From Isoetes taiwanensis (Eukaryota > Streptophyta > Lycopodiopsida > Isoetales > Isoetaceae): a stretch of DNA of 64,000 nt. Below are positions 13,308 through 26,810 of this stretch, piece by piece. Positions within the stretch are counted from its first letter, which is position 1. Every line of letters starts with the position of its first letter. The DNA lies in the NCBI GenBank assembly GCA_021234155.1, contig JAJEKV010000063.1:6883710-6947709 (forward strand), written 5' to 3'. Made by a program: the position numbers and the translations under genes. The notes beneath the pieces are model-generated. The model made no database searches, was not told the origin of the DNA, and saw only the letters and a program-made list of their open reading frames with translations.

Positions 13308-13437
13308 CACAACAAAAATAAAAATAGTTAAAATGGCGTCGCTATAACCAAATAGCATTAAGCATGCGGCGTATTGGCGTCGCATCACGGCGATACTGGT
13401 GACGTTTAAAACTCATTTCTTAGTTGGGTGAACATGA
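13308..13437 (+). mobile_element. CACTA-like terminus and subterminal sequence at the array margin
   Basis: CACAACAAAAATAAAAATAG at 13308 resembles the terminus read inward from 40313 (CACAACAAGAAAA). It is followed by GGCGTCGCTATAACC, GCATGCGGCG and GGCGTCGC motifs like those beside the other CACTA-like ends at 32819 and 40313. It is oriented as a left end although it sits at the right margin of the island. It may therefore be a fragment of a separate element. No target duplication was seen. Confidence 0.45.
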
Positions 13438-16400
13438 GTGGTCTTCTGGTCACAGAACTTGGTCCCCAGGGCAAGTCGACGTTCTGAGTCCATTGGCAGA
13501 GCCAAATCGCAGCTCCGGAGAGGGAGGCGTCCATCCCGTCCAGGGGCCTTGGGGGGAGAATTCAGGTTGGGGCAAGCGGTTTTAGGGGGATTTTAGGGTA
13601 AAGTCCTCTGGCGTCAACACCCCACTCCCCGTCAAGTCACGGCGCAAGGTCCTTTGAATCATGGAGAGAGGGCCTCCAAAGCGTAAACCCAGTGGGTTGC
13701 GGGTTCTAGAAGGGTTTTGCGTTTTGGGGGCGAGACTTGTCTGTTGCACCAGGACTGGCGAGAAAAGCTGCAGCCAGAGAATACGGAGCAAGGAGGCGGC
13801 GGAGCGGAGTTTGGGCCTGTCCTCCTCGATGTGGCAAGTAGAAGTACGGCGCTTTTGCGTGGCAAGACATTCATAAATTGCTCAATTAATGCATTGTACG
13901 AAAATAAATTCTGATTTTTTTTGCGGCTGGAATCTAATCCATTTCCGGCCCTACAGATTTTTGGCCCAATTTTCTAAATTTTTAGGAGAAGGTCTAGGTC
14001 AAAGGGTTAGCATTAGAGCGGTGGGAACAGGCGTTGCGATTGGAGAATATAAGCATCATAACTATTTGAACCAGTGGCACCCTTCCCAAGTCAAAGCAGG
14101 CCCGGGACCTTGCAGGATCCCTCACAAGGGAGAGTGGGACCCCAAGAGGCGGGATCAAAAAGTTCCGAGGCAGCCCTTCTGGCGGCGCGGAGGGGCTCCC
14201 GCTATCGACCACCCTCCGGGCCGGTTCCCCTATCCGACCGTTGGATCCTCCGTTCGGGGCCCCTCTTGGGGAAGGCCCAAAAGATTCAGATCGGTCAGGA
14301 GAACTTGTCAAACCAGGGCGTCGAGGTCGGCCTTGTAGAAAACCAAGTAGCGTTCCGTGGTTAGCACCGGGAGGTTCGAATGGCAAATGGGCCTCTGCCA
14401 AATGCGTCAGGAATGGCGAAATTACCCTAGGGAGCAAGTTACAAAGGTCGGTTTTGCAAAAAAGAACAACCTTCCACGCCCTCCGCGAGTATCCCGCATC
14501 CACATCCTGACCCAATTATTCTGGTTTGATGGAAGTGAGCTACTTTGGCGCTTCTTGAGGTCGGTGGTCTTCACACGGAACTTGGTCCCCAGGGCAACGC
14601 CGACGTTCTGAAGTCCATTAGAGTCAAATCGCACCCGAGAGGGGAGGTCGCCCGTCTCGATCGGGGTGGCCAGGGGAGAGGAAATTCGGGCAAGCGACTT
14701 AGGGGGATTTTAGGTCCTGCTCAAGGCCAACACCCCACTCCCGTCAAGTCCGGGCGCAAGGTCGCCCGAATCGACAAGAGAGGGCCTCCAAAAGCGTAAA
14801 CCCTTGTGGGTTGCGGGTTCTAGAAGGGTTTTGCGTTTTTGGGGGCGAGACTTGTCTGTTGCACGCAGGACTGGCCAGGAGCGGCCGAGAATCGGAGCAA
14901 GGAGAACTGGCGGGGCGGAGTTTGGGCCTGTCCTCCTCCCGATGTGGCAAAGTAGAAGTCGGGGGGGCTTTTCCCGGTGGCAAGACATTCATAAATTCGC
15001 AATTAATGCATTGTACGAAAATAAATTCTGATTTTTGCCATTTGGAATCCTAATCCATTTCCGGCACACAGCCCAATTTTCTAAATTTTTAGGAGAAGGT
15101 CTAGGTCAAAGGGTTAGCATTAGAGCAGTCGGGGCGGCCCGTTGCGGGGCAACCGGTGGCACCCTTCCCCAAGTCAAGCGAGGCCGGGACCTTGCAGGGG
15201 ATCCCTCACAAGAGGGGAGAGTGACAGGACCCCAGAGGCGGGATCAAAAAAGTTCGAGGCAGCCCTTCACGGCGCTCATGCTGCCGCTAATGTAACCACC
15301 CTCCGGGCCCGGTTCCCCCTATCCGACCGTTGGATCCTCCGTTGGGGCCCTCTTGGGAAGGCCCAAAGATTCGGTCGGTCAGGAGAACTTGTCAAACCCG
15401 CAAGGTCTCACGAGGTCGGCCTTGTAGAAACCCGCGGTGTCTTGTCGTTAAGACACCGGGAGGCTCGGAATGGCAAATCGACCTGCCAAATCGTCGGAAT
15501 GGCGAAATTACCCTAAGGAGCAAGTTACAAGGTCGGTTTTGCAAAAGAAAAAACACTCACGCCCTCCACCGGCGGTATCCCGCATCCACATCCTAGGCCA
15601 ATTGACTACGAGTGTGATGGAAGTGAGCTACTTTGGCGCTTCTTGGAGGTCGGGTGGTCTTCGGCCCACGGAACTTGGTCCCAGGCCGCGTCGGCGTTGT
15701 GAGTCCATTGGCGTAGTCAAATCGCGATTCAGGAGAGGGGGTGGCGTCGGAGTCCCCCGGGGCCTTGGGGAGAGGGAAATTCGGGGCAGCGGCTTAGGGG
15801 GATTTTTAGGGTCCGTGCTCTGGCGTCAACACCCCACTCCCACGTCAAGTCCACGCAAGGTCCCCTTTGAATCGACAAGGAGAGGGCCTCCAAAACGTAA
15901 ACCACGTGGGTTGCGGGTTCTAGAAGGGTTTTGCGTTTTGGGGGCGAGACTTGGTCTGTTGCACTTGGGACCTGGAAGCTGAGCAGTAGAGAATACGGAG
16001 CAAGGGGAACTGGCGGAGGCGGAGTTTGGGCCTGTCCTCCTCCCGATGTGGCAAGTAGAAGTTGGGGCTTTTGCGGTGGCAAGACATTCATAAATTCTTA
16101 ATTAATGCATTGTACGAAAATAAATTCTGATTTTTGCCGGCTGGATTCCTAACCCATCTCCGGCACACAACCCAATTTTCTAAAATTTTTAGGAGAAGGT
16201 CTAGGTCAAAGGGTTAGCATTAGGTCAGCGAATGGGGCAGTGGGATTGCGGGGAACAGCTGATCCTTGGGCACCCTTCCCAAGTCCATTTGGGCCGGGGA
16301 CCTTGCAGGGATCCCTCAGAATATAAGTCAGGACTATTAGCGGGGATCCAAAAAGTTCGAAAAGCCCTTCTGGCGGCTCCCGGAAGGGCTAAATGATTAC

Positions 16401-19400
16401 AACCACCCTCCGGACGGTTCCCTATCCGGCCGTTGGATCCTCCGTTCAGGGGCCCCTCTTGGGAAGGCCCAAAAGATTGTCGGTTCGGGAGAACTTATCA
16501 AGGCAGAAGGGGCGTAGAGAATGCCTTGTAGAAACGCGCGGTGTCTTGTCGTTTGGGACCTAGGGAGGCTCGAGGTTTGGCCATCGATGGCAAATCGTCT
16601 TGGAATGAAATTACCCTAGGGAGCAAGTTACAAGGTGGGTTTTGCAAAGAAAGAAACACTCCATGCCCTCTGGACGGTATCCGCATCCACATCAGGGGCC
16701 AATTGACTACGAGTGTGATGGAAGTGAGCTACTTTGGCGCTTCTTGGAGAACTTGTCGTTTTGGGGCCCCCGAGGTCTACCTTTGTGAAACCGCGAAGTT
16801 GTCTTCGGCCGCGGAACTTGGTCCCGAAGGGCAACCCTAGGGAGCGTCGGCGTTGAGTCCATTGGCAGAGTCAAATCCGCCAATTCGGGAGGGAGGTGGC
16901 GCGTCCGTCGGGGGGGCCTTGGGGGAGGAGAGTCCATTGGCGGACAAAGCGGCTTTCGAGGGGGATTTTAGGGTCCGGTGCTTTGGCGTCAACACCCCCA
17001 CTCCACGTCAAGTCCGCGGCGCAAGGTCCCCCGAATCGACAAGGAGAGGGCCTCCAAAGCGTAAACCCGTGGGTTGCGAGGTTCTAGAAAAGGGTTTGGC
17101 GTTTTGGGGGCAGACTTTGGTCATTGCACCTGGGGACTGGCGAGGCTGTGGAGAATCACGGAGCAAGGGGAACTGACGGGGCGGAGTTTGGGCCTGTCCT
17201 CCTCCGATGTGGCAAGTAGAAGTCGGGGCTTTTTGCGATGGCAAGACATTCATAAATTCGCAATTAATGCATTGTCGAAAATAAATTCTGATTTTTGCCG
17301 GCTGGAATTCCTAATCCATTTCGGACATGACCCAATTTTCTAAATTTTTGGAGAAGGTCTAGGTCAAAGGGTTAGCATTAGAGCGGTCGGGGCAGCGGCT
17401 TCTGCAGTGGCAACCGAAGCTGGCACCCTTCCCCAAGTCAAGCGAGGCCGGGACCTTGCGGGGATCCCTCACAAGAGGGGAGAGTCCGGACCCCAAGGGC
17501 GGGATCCAAAAGTTCCAGGCAGCCCTTCTGGCGGCTCCCATGGGCTGACGCTATGTGACCCCCTCCGGGCCGGTTCCCCTATCCGACCGTTGGATCCTCC
17601 GTTCGGGGCCCCCTCTTGGGAAGGCCCAAAGATTCCAGATCGTCGGGAGAACTTGTCAAACAGGGCGTCGAGGTCGGCCTTGTAGAAACCCGGGTGTCTT
17701 GTCGTTCGCCGCAGGGAGGCTCGGAATGGCAAATCGACCGCCAAATCGTCCGAATGGCGAAATTACCCTAGGAGCAAGTTACAAGGTCGGTTTTGCAAAA
17801 GAAAAGAAACACTCACGCCCTCCACGACAAGATCCCGCGATCCACATCCTAGGCCAATTGACTACGAGTGTGATGGAAGTGAGCTACTTTGGTGCTCTGG
17901 AGGTCTGGGTGGTCTTGCCACTTCAACTTGGTCCCTAAGTAAGCGTCGGCGTTCCGAGTCCATTGGCAGTAGCCAAATCGCGATTCGGAGAGGGGAGGTC
18001 GCCTGTCCCGGCCCCGGGGTGGCCTGGGGAGAGGAAATGGGGGCAAGCACTTCGGGGATTTTAGGGTCCGTCTCTACAAATCCAACACCCCACTCCACAA
18101 ATCAGAATCCACGGCGCAAGGTCCCGCTGAATCGACAAGTGAGAGGGCCTCCAAAACGTAAAACCCCGTGGGTTGCCGTGTTCTAGAAGGGTTTGCGCTT
18201 TTGGGGGCCGAGACTTGGTTTCTTGCACTTGGGACTGGCCGAGGAGCTGCAGCCGAGAATCACGGAAAGCAAGGGGAACTGGACGGAGCGGGAGTTTGGG
18301 CCCGTCCTCCTCCCGATGTGGCAAGTAGAAGTCGGGGGCGCTTTTGCTGATGCAAGACATTCATAAATCGCAATTAATGCATTTATGCGAAAATAAATTC
18401 TGATTTTTTGCCAGGTGGAATCCTAATCCATTTCGGCACACGCCCAATTTTCTAAATTTTCGGAGAAGGTCTAGGTCAAAGGGTTAGCATTAGAGCGGTC
18501 GGGGGCGTGGGTTGCGAGAGCAACAGTGGCACCCTTCCCAAGTCAAACGAGGCCAGGACCTTGCGGGGATCCCTCACAAGAGGGAGAGTCAGGACCCCAA
18601 GAGGCGGGATCAAAAAGTTCGAGGCAGCCCTTCTGGCGGCGCTCCTGGGGGGCTGCGCTAATGACCACCCTCCGGGCGGTTTCCCTATATCGGCCAGATT
18701 TGGATCCTCCGTTGAGGGGCCCCTCTTGGGAAGGCATAAAAGATTCCAGATCGGTCAGGAGAACTTGTCAAAAAGCGGGGCGTCCGAGGTCGGCCTTGTA
18801 GAAACCGCAGTGTCTTGTCGTTCGGGCACCGGGGAGGCTCCGGAATGGCAAATCGACCCTGCCAAATCGTCCGGAATGGCAAAATTACCCTAGGGAGCAA
18901 GTTACAAGGTCGGGTTTTGCAAAGAAAGAAACACTCACGCCCTCCAGACAAAGATCCCGTGATCCACATCCTAGGCCAATTGACTCTGAGTGTGATGGAA
19001 GTGAGCTACTTTGGCGCTTCTTGGAGGTCGAGGTGGTCTTCGGCCCGCGGAACTTGGTCCCTGTGAACGCGTCGGCGTTGAGTCCATTGGCGAGAGTCAA
19101 ATCGCGATTCTGGGAGAGGGGAGGTCGCCCGTCAGTCCCGAGGGGCCTTGGGGAGAGGAAATTGGGGCAAGCTTCGAGGGGATTTTAGGGTCCAGGTGCT
19201 CTGGCGCCAACACCCCCACTCCACGTCAAGTCACGCGCAAGGTCCCGCGAATCGACAAGGAGAGGGCCTCCAAAAACGTGAAACCCGTGGGTTGCCAGTT
19301 CTAGAAGGGTTTTGCGTTTTGGGGGGCGAGACTTGGTCTGTTGCACTTGGGACTGGCGAGGAGAGAAAAAGCTGGTGAGAACACGGAGCAAGGGGAACTG

Positions 19401-19599
19401 ACGGGCGAGTTTGGGCCTGTCCTCCTCCTCGATGTGGCAAGTAGAAGTCGGGGCTTTTACTGATGGCAAGACATTCATAAATTCATAATTAATGCATTAT
19501 ACGAAAATAAATTCTGATTTTTTGCCGCCTGGATTCCTAATCCATTTCACACAGCCCAATTTTCTAAATTTTTAGGAGAAGGTCTAGGTCAAAGGGTTA

Positions 19600-20830
19600 G
19601 CATTAGAGCGATTAAGGGGCAGCCCGCCAGGTAGGCAAGGCGGGGGCTGGCACCTTCCCCAAGTCAAGCGAGGCCAGGACCTTGCAGGGGATCCCTCAGG
19701 GCAAGAGGGGAGAGTCAGGACCCCAAGAGGCGGGATCAAAAAAGTTCCCGGTCTGTCGGCCCTTCCCGCTTAGCGCTCGGGGCTGAATGGCAAATGACCA
19801 CCCTCCCGGAGCCCGGTTCCCTATCCGACCGTTGGATCCTCCGTTCAAAGGGCCCCCTTCGGGAAGGCCCAAAAAAGATTCCGTGATCGTCCGGGAGAAC
19901 TTGGTTGGTCAAACCCGCGGAACTTGGCCCCGAGGCACGTCGGCCTTGTAGAAACCGTGAGTGTCTTGTCGCTCAGGGGGCATTGAGGCTCCGAATGTCG
20001 AAATCAACACCCCCCACTGCCAAATCGTCAGGGAATGGCGAAATTACCCTAGGGGAGCAAGTTACAAGGTCGGTTTTGGTAAAAGAAAGACTTAACACTC
20101 ACGCCTCCACGACAAGATCCCGCATCCACATCCTCAGGCCAATTGACTACGAAAGTGTGATGGAAGTGAGCTACTTTGGCGACCCAATTTTCTAAATTTT
20201 GGAGGTCGGGTGGTCTTCTGGGCCACGGAACTTGGTCCCTGTGGCAACGCCTTCACGGTCCGAGTCCATTGGCAAAGAGTTCAAATCGCAATTCGAGAGG
20301 GGAGGTCAGCCTGGTCCGGCCCCCGTTGGCCTTGGGAGAGGAAATTCCCGGTCGATGGGGGCAAGCAGCCTCGGGATTTTGTCGTTAGGGTCCGTGTCGA
20401 AGGCCAACACCCCCCACTCCACGTCAAGTCAACGTTTGCGAAACACTCCGCAAAGTCCCGCATCCAATCTAGGGACCAGTGTGAGAGGGCTACCCCAAAA
20501 GGAACTGTCCCCCGGGGCTGCCGTGTTCTAGAAGGGTTTTAGTCCCGGGAGCCTTTTGGGGGCGAGACTTGGTCCGTCAACACCCCCACTGCACTTGGGA
20601 CCTGGCCGAGGGCTGCAGCGTAAACCAGAATACGGAGCAAGGGGTTTTGGGGGGCGGAGCGAGTTTGGCCTGTCCTCCCCCGATGTGTAAGTAAGCAAGA
20701 AGTTTGGGCCTGCTTTGGCAGCAGCAAGACATTCATGAATTAATGCATTGTACGAAAATAAATTCTGATTTTTGCCAGCTGGAATCCTAATCCATTTCCG
20801 GCACACAGCCCAATTTTTCTAAATTTTGGA
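19600..20830. repeat. Anomalously long, internally scrambled satellite monomer
   Basis: This copy is about 140 bp longer than its neighbours and contains phrases that belong elsewhere in the monomer. CCCAATTTTCTAAATTTT appears at about 20183, inside the GAGCTACTTTGGC-GGAGGTCGGG segment. GTCAACACCCCCACTG appears near 20576 inside the GACTTGGTCTGTTGCAC segment. GCGTAAACC appears near 20618. A smaller case is at 16745-16800. The sequence shows the displaced words directly; whether they are biological or an assembly artefact cannot be decided here. Confidence 0.7.
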
Positions 20831-23800
20831 GAAGGTCTAGGTCAAAGGGTTAGCATTAGAGCGTGGGGCAGCCCGTTGTGGAACCGGAGCCGCACCCTTC
20901 CCCAAGTCAAGCGAGGCGGGACCTTGCAGGGATCCCTCACAAGAGGGAGAGTCCAGGACCCCAAGAGGCGGGATCCAAAAAGTTCCCGAGGCAGCCCTTC
21001 TGGCAGCGCTCCCCGGGGCTGCATCGCTAATGACCACCCTCCGAGTCCGGTTCCCCTATCCGGACCGTTGATCCTCCGCTCAGGGCCCCTCTTCGAAGGC
21101 CCAAAAGATTCCGTGATCGGTCCGGGAGAACTTGTCAAACGCTGGGCGCCCCGAGGTCGGGCCTTGTAGAAACCAAGAGTGTCTTGTGGTTGGGCAACGG
21201 GAGGTTCGAATGGCAAATCGACCTGCCAAATCGTCGGGAATGGCTAAATTACCCTAGGGAGCAAGTTACAAGGTCGGTTTTGCAAAAGAAAGAAACACTC
21301 ACGCCTTCCACGACAAAGATCCCGCATCCACATCCTAGGCCAATTGACTCACGAGTGTGATGGAAGTGAGCTACTTTGGCGCTTCTTGGAGGTCGGGTGG
21401 TCTTCGAAGCCTGAACTTGGTCCCCAGGGCAACGTCGACGTTGTGAGTCCATTGGCAGAGTCAAATCGCACTCGAGAGGGGAGGTCGCCCGTCCCGGCCC
21501 CGTGGCCTTGGGAGAGGAAACGGGGCAAGCAACTTCAGGGGGGGATTTTAGGTCCAGGCTCAAGCGCCAACACCCCCCACTCCACGTTGTCACGGCAGCC
21601 AAGGTCCCACCGACCGGGAAAGGAGAGGGCCTCCAAAACGAAACCCCGTGGGTTGCCTGTGTTCTAGAAGGGTTTGCATTTGGGGGCCGAGACTTGGTCT
21701 GTTGCACTTGGGACCTGGCCGAGGAACCGCAGCCGAGAATATGAAGCAAGGGAACCGACGGAGCCGGAGTTTGGGCCTGTCCTCCTCCCGATGTGGCAAG
21801 TAGAAGGGGGGGCTTTTGCAGTGGCAAGACATTCATAAATTCAAGAATTAATGCATTGTAATGAAAAATAAATTTGATTTTTGCCAGTTGGATTCCTAAC
21901 CCATCTCCAAAGCACAGCCCAATTTTCTAAATTTTCTGGGAGAAGGTCCAGGTCAAAGGGTTAGCATTAGAATGGAGTGGGGCAGCCCGTTGCGGGGGCA
22001 ACGAGTGGCACCCTTCCCCAAGTCAAACGAGGCCAGGAGATTGCAACGATCCCTCACAAGAGGGGGGGAGACTAGGACCCCAAGAGCGGGATCAAAAAAG
22101 TTCCCCGAGGCAGCCCTTCCTCGCGCTAGAATGGGCTGCTGCGCTAATGACCACCCTCCGGGCCGGTTCCCTAGGGGGTTAGATTTGGATCCTCCGTTGA
22201 TGGGCCCTCTTGGGGAAGGCCCAAAAAGATTCCGGACGGGTCGGAGAACTTGTCAAACCATGGGCGCCAACGAGGCGGCCTTGTAGAAACCATTTGTCTT
22301 GTCGATGGCACCGGGAGGCTCGGAATGGCAAATACTCCTGCCAAATCGTCCGGAATGGCGAAATTACCCTAGAGCAAGTTACAAGGTCGGTTTGCAAAAG
22401 AAAGAAACACTCCGCCTTCCACGGCGGGAGAGGGCTCTCCACATCCTAGGCCAATTGACTACGACTGTGTGATGGAAGAAGCTACTTTGGTTCTTGGAGG
22501 TCGGGTGGTCTTCGCCACGGAACTTGGTCCCTGGGCAACGTCGGCGTTCCGAGTCCATTGGCGAAGAGTCAAATCGCGATTCGAGAGGGAGGTCGCCTCG
22601 GCCCGCCCCCAGGGCCTTGGGGAGAGGAAATTGGGGCAAGCGCTTCGGGGATTTTAGGGTCCGTGCTCTGGCGTCAACACCCCCACTCCACGTCAAGTCA
22701 CGGCGCAAGGTCCCCCCGGAATCTGACAAGGAGAGGGCCTCCAAAACGTAAACCCCCGGCGGGTTGCCAGGTTCTAGAAGGGTTTTGCGTTGGGGGGCCG
22801 TAGACTTGGTCTGTTGCACTTGGGACTGGCCGAGGAGCCGCAGCCCGAAATCTGGAGACAGGGGAACTGGACGGGATGAGTTTGGGCCTGTCCTCCTCCC
22901 GATGTGGCAAGTAGAAGTCGGGGGGCGCTTTTGCAGTGGCAAGACATTCATAAATTCGCAATTAATGCATTGTACGAAAATAAATTCTGATTTTTTGCCA
23001 GCTGGAATCCTAATCCATTTCCAGCACACAGCCCAATTTTCTAAATTTTCGGAGAAGGTCTAGGTCAAAGGGTTAGCATTAGAACGGTCGGGGCAGCCCG
23101 TTGCAGGGCAACCGAGCTGGCACCCTTCCCCAAGTCAAACGAGGCCAGGACCTTGCAGGGATCCCTCACAAGAGGGGAGAGTCCGGACCCCAAGAGGCGG
23201 GATCCAAAAAATTTCCCGAGGCAGCCCTTCTGGCGGCGCTCCGGGGCGTGACGCTAATGACCACCCTCCGAGCGGTTCCCTATCCCACCGTTGGATCCTC
23301 CGTTCAGGGCCCCTCTTCGGGAAGGCCCAAAAGATTCCAGATCGGTCCGGGAGAACTTGTCAAACCGCGGGGCGTCCTGAGGTCGGCCTTGTAGAAACCG
23401 CAGTGTCTTGTCGTTCGGGCACCGGGGAGGCTCCGGAATGGCAAATCGACCCTGCCAAATCGTCCGGAATGGCGAAATTACCCTAGGGAGCAAGTTACAA
23501 GGTCGGTTTTGCAAAAGAAAGAAACACTCACGCCTTCCACGACAGTATCCCGCATCCACATCCTAGGCCAATTGACTACGAGTGTGATGGAAGTGAGCTA
23601 CTTTGGCGCTTCTTGGAGGTCGGGTGGTCTGGCCACGGAACTTGGTTCCTGTGGCAACGCCGACGCTGTGAGTCCATTGGCGAGTCAAATCACATTCCGG
23701 GAGGGGAGGTCACCGTCCGTCCCCCGTGGCCTTGGGGAGAGGGAAATTGGGCAAGCAGCCTTCGGGGGATTTTAGGGTCCAGGTGCTCTCAAGGCCAACA

Positions 23801-26426
23801 CCCCCACTCCACGTCAAGTCCTGCGCAAGGTCCCCCCCGCCGAATCGAGGGTGAGAGGGCCTCCAAAACGAAACCCCGTGGGTTGCCGTGTTCTAGAAGG
23901 GTTTTGCGCTTTGGGGGCCGAGACTGGTCATTGCACTTGGGACTGGCCAGGAGCTGCAGCCGAGAATACTTTGAGCAAGGGGAACTGGCGGGAACGGAGT
24001 TTGGGCCTGTCCTCCTCCCGATGTGGCAAGTAGAAGTCGGGGGCGCTTTGCGGGCAAGACATTCATAAATTCGCAATTAATGCATTGTACGAAAATAAAT
24101 TCTGATTTTTGTTACTGGATTCCTAACCCATCTCCAAAGACACACGCCCAATTTTCAAATTTTCGGGAGAAGGTCTAGGTCAAAGGGTTAGCTTAGAGCA
24201 AAGGGGCAGTTTTGTGGCAACCGAAAGCTGGCACCCTTCCCCAAGTCAAACGAGGCCGGGACCTTGGTCTAAGATCCCTCACAAGAGGGGAGAGTCCGGA
24301 CCCCAAAGCGGGAAGAAAAAGTTCGAGGCAGCCCTTCTACTAGAATGAAGGGGGCTGACGCTAATGACCACCCTCCGGAGCCCGGTTCCCTATCCGACCG
24401 CTGATCCTCCGCTCAGGGCCCTCTTCGGGGAAGGCCCAAAAGATTCCAGATCGGTCCGGAGAACTTTTGTCAAACCGCTGGGCCCCGAGGTCGGGCCTTG
24501 TAGAAACCGGGCAGTTGTCTTGGTCGCTGGGCACCGGGAGGTTGACATGAATGGCAAATCGACCCTGCCAAATCGTCCGAATGGCGTAAATTACCCTAGG
24601 GAGCAAGTTACAAGGCCGGTTTTGCAAAAGAAAGAAACACTCACGCCCTCCAGAAAGTATCCCGCATCCACATCCCAGGCCAATTGACTCTGAGTGTGAT
24701 GGAAGTGAGCTACTTTGGCGCATCTTGGAGGTCGGGTGGTCTTCTGGCCACGGAACTTGGTCCCCAGTGGCAACGCCGACGCTCGAGTCCATTGGCGAGA
24801 GTCAAATCGCATTCCCGGAGAGGGGAGGGCCTGGCCCCGTCCCTCGTGGCCTTGGGGAGAGGAAATTGGGGGGCAAGCAGCTTCCGGGGATTTTAGGGTC
24901 CGCGGCTCTCAAGCCAACACCCCCACTCCAAGTCACGGCGCAAAGGTCCCGAATCGGACAAGGAGAGGGCCTCCAAAACGTAAACCCCGGTGGGGCTGCC
25001 GTGTTCTAGAAGGGTTTGCGTTTTGGGGGCCGAGACTTGGTCTGTTGCACTTGGGACCTGGCCGGAGGAGCTGCAGCCGAGAATACGGAGCAAGGGGAAC
25101 TGACGGAGCGGAGTTTGGGCCTGTCCTCCTCCCGATGTGGCAAGTAGAAGTCGGGGGGCGCTTTTGCAGTGGCAAGACATTCATAAATTCGCAATTAATG
25201 CATTGTACGAAAATAAATTCTGATTTTTTGCCAGCTGGAATCCTAATCCATTTCCAGCACACAGCCCAATTTTCTAAATTTTCGGAGAAGGTCTAGGTCA
25301 AAGGGTTAGCATTAGAACGGTCGGGCAGCCCGTGCGGGGCAACTGAGGTGGCACCCTTCCCCAAGTCAAACGAGGCCAGGGACCTTTGCAGCGATCCCTC
25401 ACAAGAGGGGGAGAGTCCGGACCCCAAGAGGCGGGATCAAAAAAGTTCCCGAGGCAGCCCTTCCGGCGGCCTCCCTGGGGGCTGACGCTAATGACCACCC
25501 TCCCCGAGCCCGGTTTCCCTATCGGACCGATTGGATCCTCCGCTGATGGGCCCCTCTTCGGGAAGGCCCAAAAGATTCCAGATCGGTCCGGGAGAACTTG
25601 TCAAACCGCGGGGCGTCCTGAGGTCGGCCTTGTAGAAACCGCAGTGTCTTGTGTCTGTTCGGGCACCGGAGAGGTTCGAGGAATGGCAAATCGACCCCGC
25701 CAAATCGTCCGGAATGGCTTAAATTACCCTAGGGAGCAAGTTACAAGGTCGGTTTTAAAAGAAAGAAACACTCACGCCTTCCACGACAAGATCCCGCATC
25801 CACATCCTAGGCCAATTGACCACGAGTGTGATGGAAGTGAGCTACTTTGGCGTTTTCTTGGAGGTCGGGTGGTCTTTCGCCACGGAACTTGGTTCCCGTG
25901 GCAACGCCGACGTTAGAGTCCATTGGCAGAGTCAAATCGCGATTCCGAGAGGGAGGTCGCCTGGCCCCGCCCCGGGGCCTTGGGGAGAGGGAAATTCGGG
26001 GCAAGCAGCTTCGGGATTTTAGGGTCCGTGCTCGGCGTCAACACCCCCACTCCACGTCAAGTCACGTCGTGCAAGGTCCCGTTCCAAATCGACAAGGAGA
26101 GGGCCTCCAAAAACGAAACCCCCGGTGGGTTGCCGTGTTCTAGAAGGGTTTTGCGTTTTGGGGGCCGAAGACTTGGTCTTGCACTTGGGACTGGCCGAAG
26201 CTGCAGCCCAGAATATGGAGCAAGGGGAACGGACGAGGCGGAGTTTGGGCCTGTCCTCCTCCCGATGTGGTAGAAGTAGAAGCTTTTGCAGTGGCAAGAC
26301 ATTCATAAACCCGCAATTAATGCATTAAAAATAAATTCGATTTTTGCGGCTGGATTCCTAACCCATCTCCAAAGACAATGCCCCAATTTTGAAATTTTCG
26401 GAGAAGGTCTAGGTCAAAGGGTTAGC

Positions 26427-26810
26427 TAAGGTCAAAGGAATGGAGTTTGTGGGATCGTTGTACTTGGGGTTGACCTTGGCTCATTTGGGACGCTATACTT
26501 GGTCTAAGATTGCATTGAGAATATAAGCATCATAACTATTAGAATGAAGATAAATGCGGGATCCAAAAGCATCATAACTACTAGAATGAAGATAAATGAT
26601 TACGTAAAAGCAAAAAGACTAGTGCGGGTTGGGGGTTAGATTTGGTTGCTTGTGATGATGGTTGTGTTTCAAAGATCAAGGCATATGGATAGCGAGAATG
26701 CCCTTTGTTCAACGGGATCGAACTCCCTAAAGCTATTTGACATGGATGGCATAATTAACTTGTAATGAACTGAATTCGGGGGCAATAGCAAATCGGGGAG
26801 TTTAGGGTCC
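26427..26810. repeat. Composite non-monomer segment inside the satellite array
   Basis: From GCTAAGGTCAAAGGAATGG at about 26425 the sequence leaves the monomer consensus for roughly 380 bp of AT-rich DNA. It includes a tandem echo of AGCATCATAACTA plus TAGAATGAAGATAAATG near 26526 and 26568, then rejoins satellite at about 26800. Much of it reappears at 32000-32210 at the array edge. Short pieces of it (GAGAATATAAGCATCATAAC near 14044, TTGGTCTAAGAT near 24264, CTAGAATGAAG near 24340) are embedded in other monomers. Confidence 0.75.

Larger units (their letters stand above)
5261..13437. mobile_element. 8.2-kb insertion island splitting the satellite; decayed CACTA (En/Spm) element
   Basis: Satellite sequence stops at 5260 after the monomer segment CCGCCCCTCACG and resumes at 13438 with GTGGTCTTCTGG. 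In an intact monomer these points are only about 80 bp apart, so the island interrupts a single repeat unit. Inside it are plus-strand remnants of TNP2 transposase, DUF4218 and DUF4216 in the usual CACTA order, all broken by stops and frameshifts. Base composition is much more AT-rich than the flanks. GCGTCGC-type motifs lie near both margins (5351-5370 and 13333-13400), as in CACTA subterminal regions. Clean terminal inverted repeats and a target duplication were not found. An 8-bp inverted match (TCATGTTC at 5272-5279 and its complement at 13430-13437) may be chance. Confidence 0.7.
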
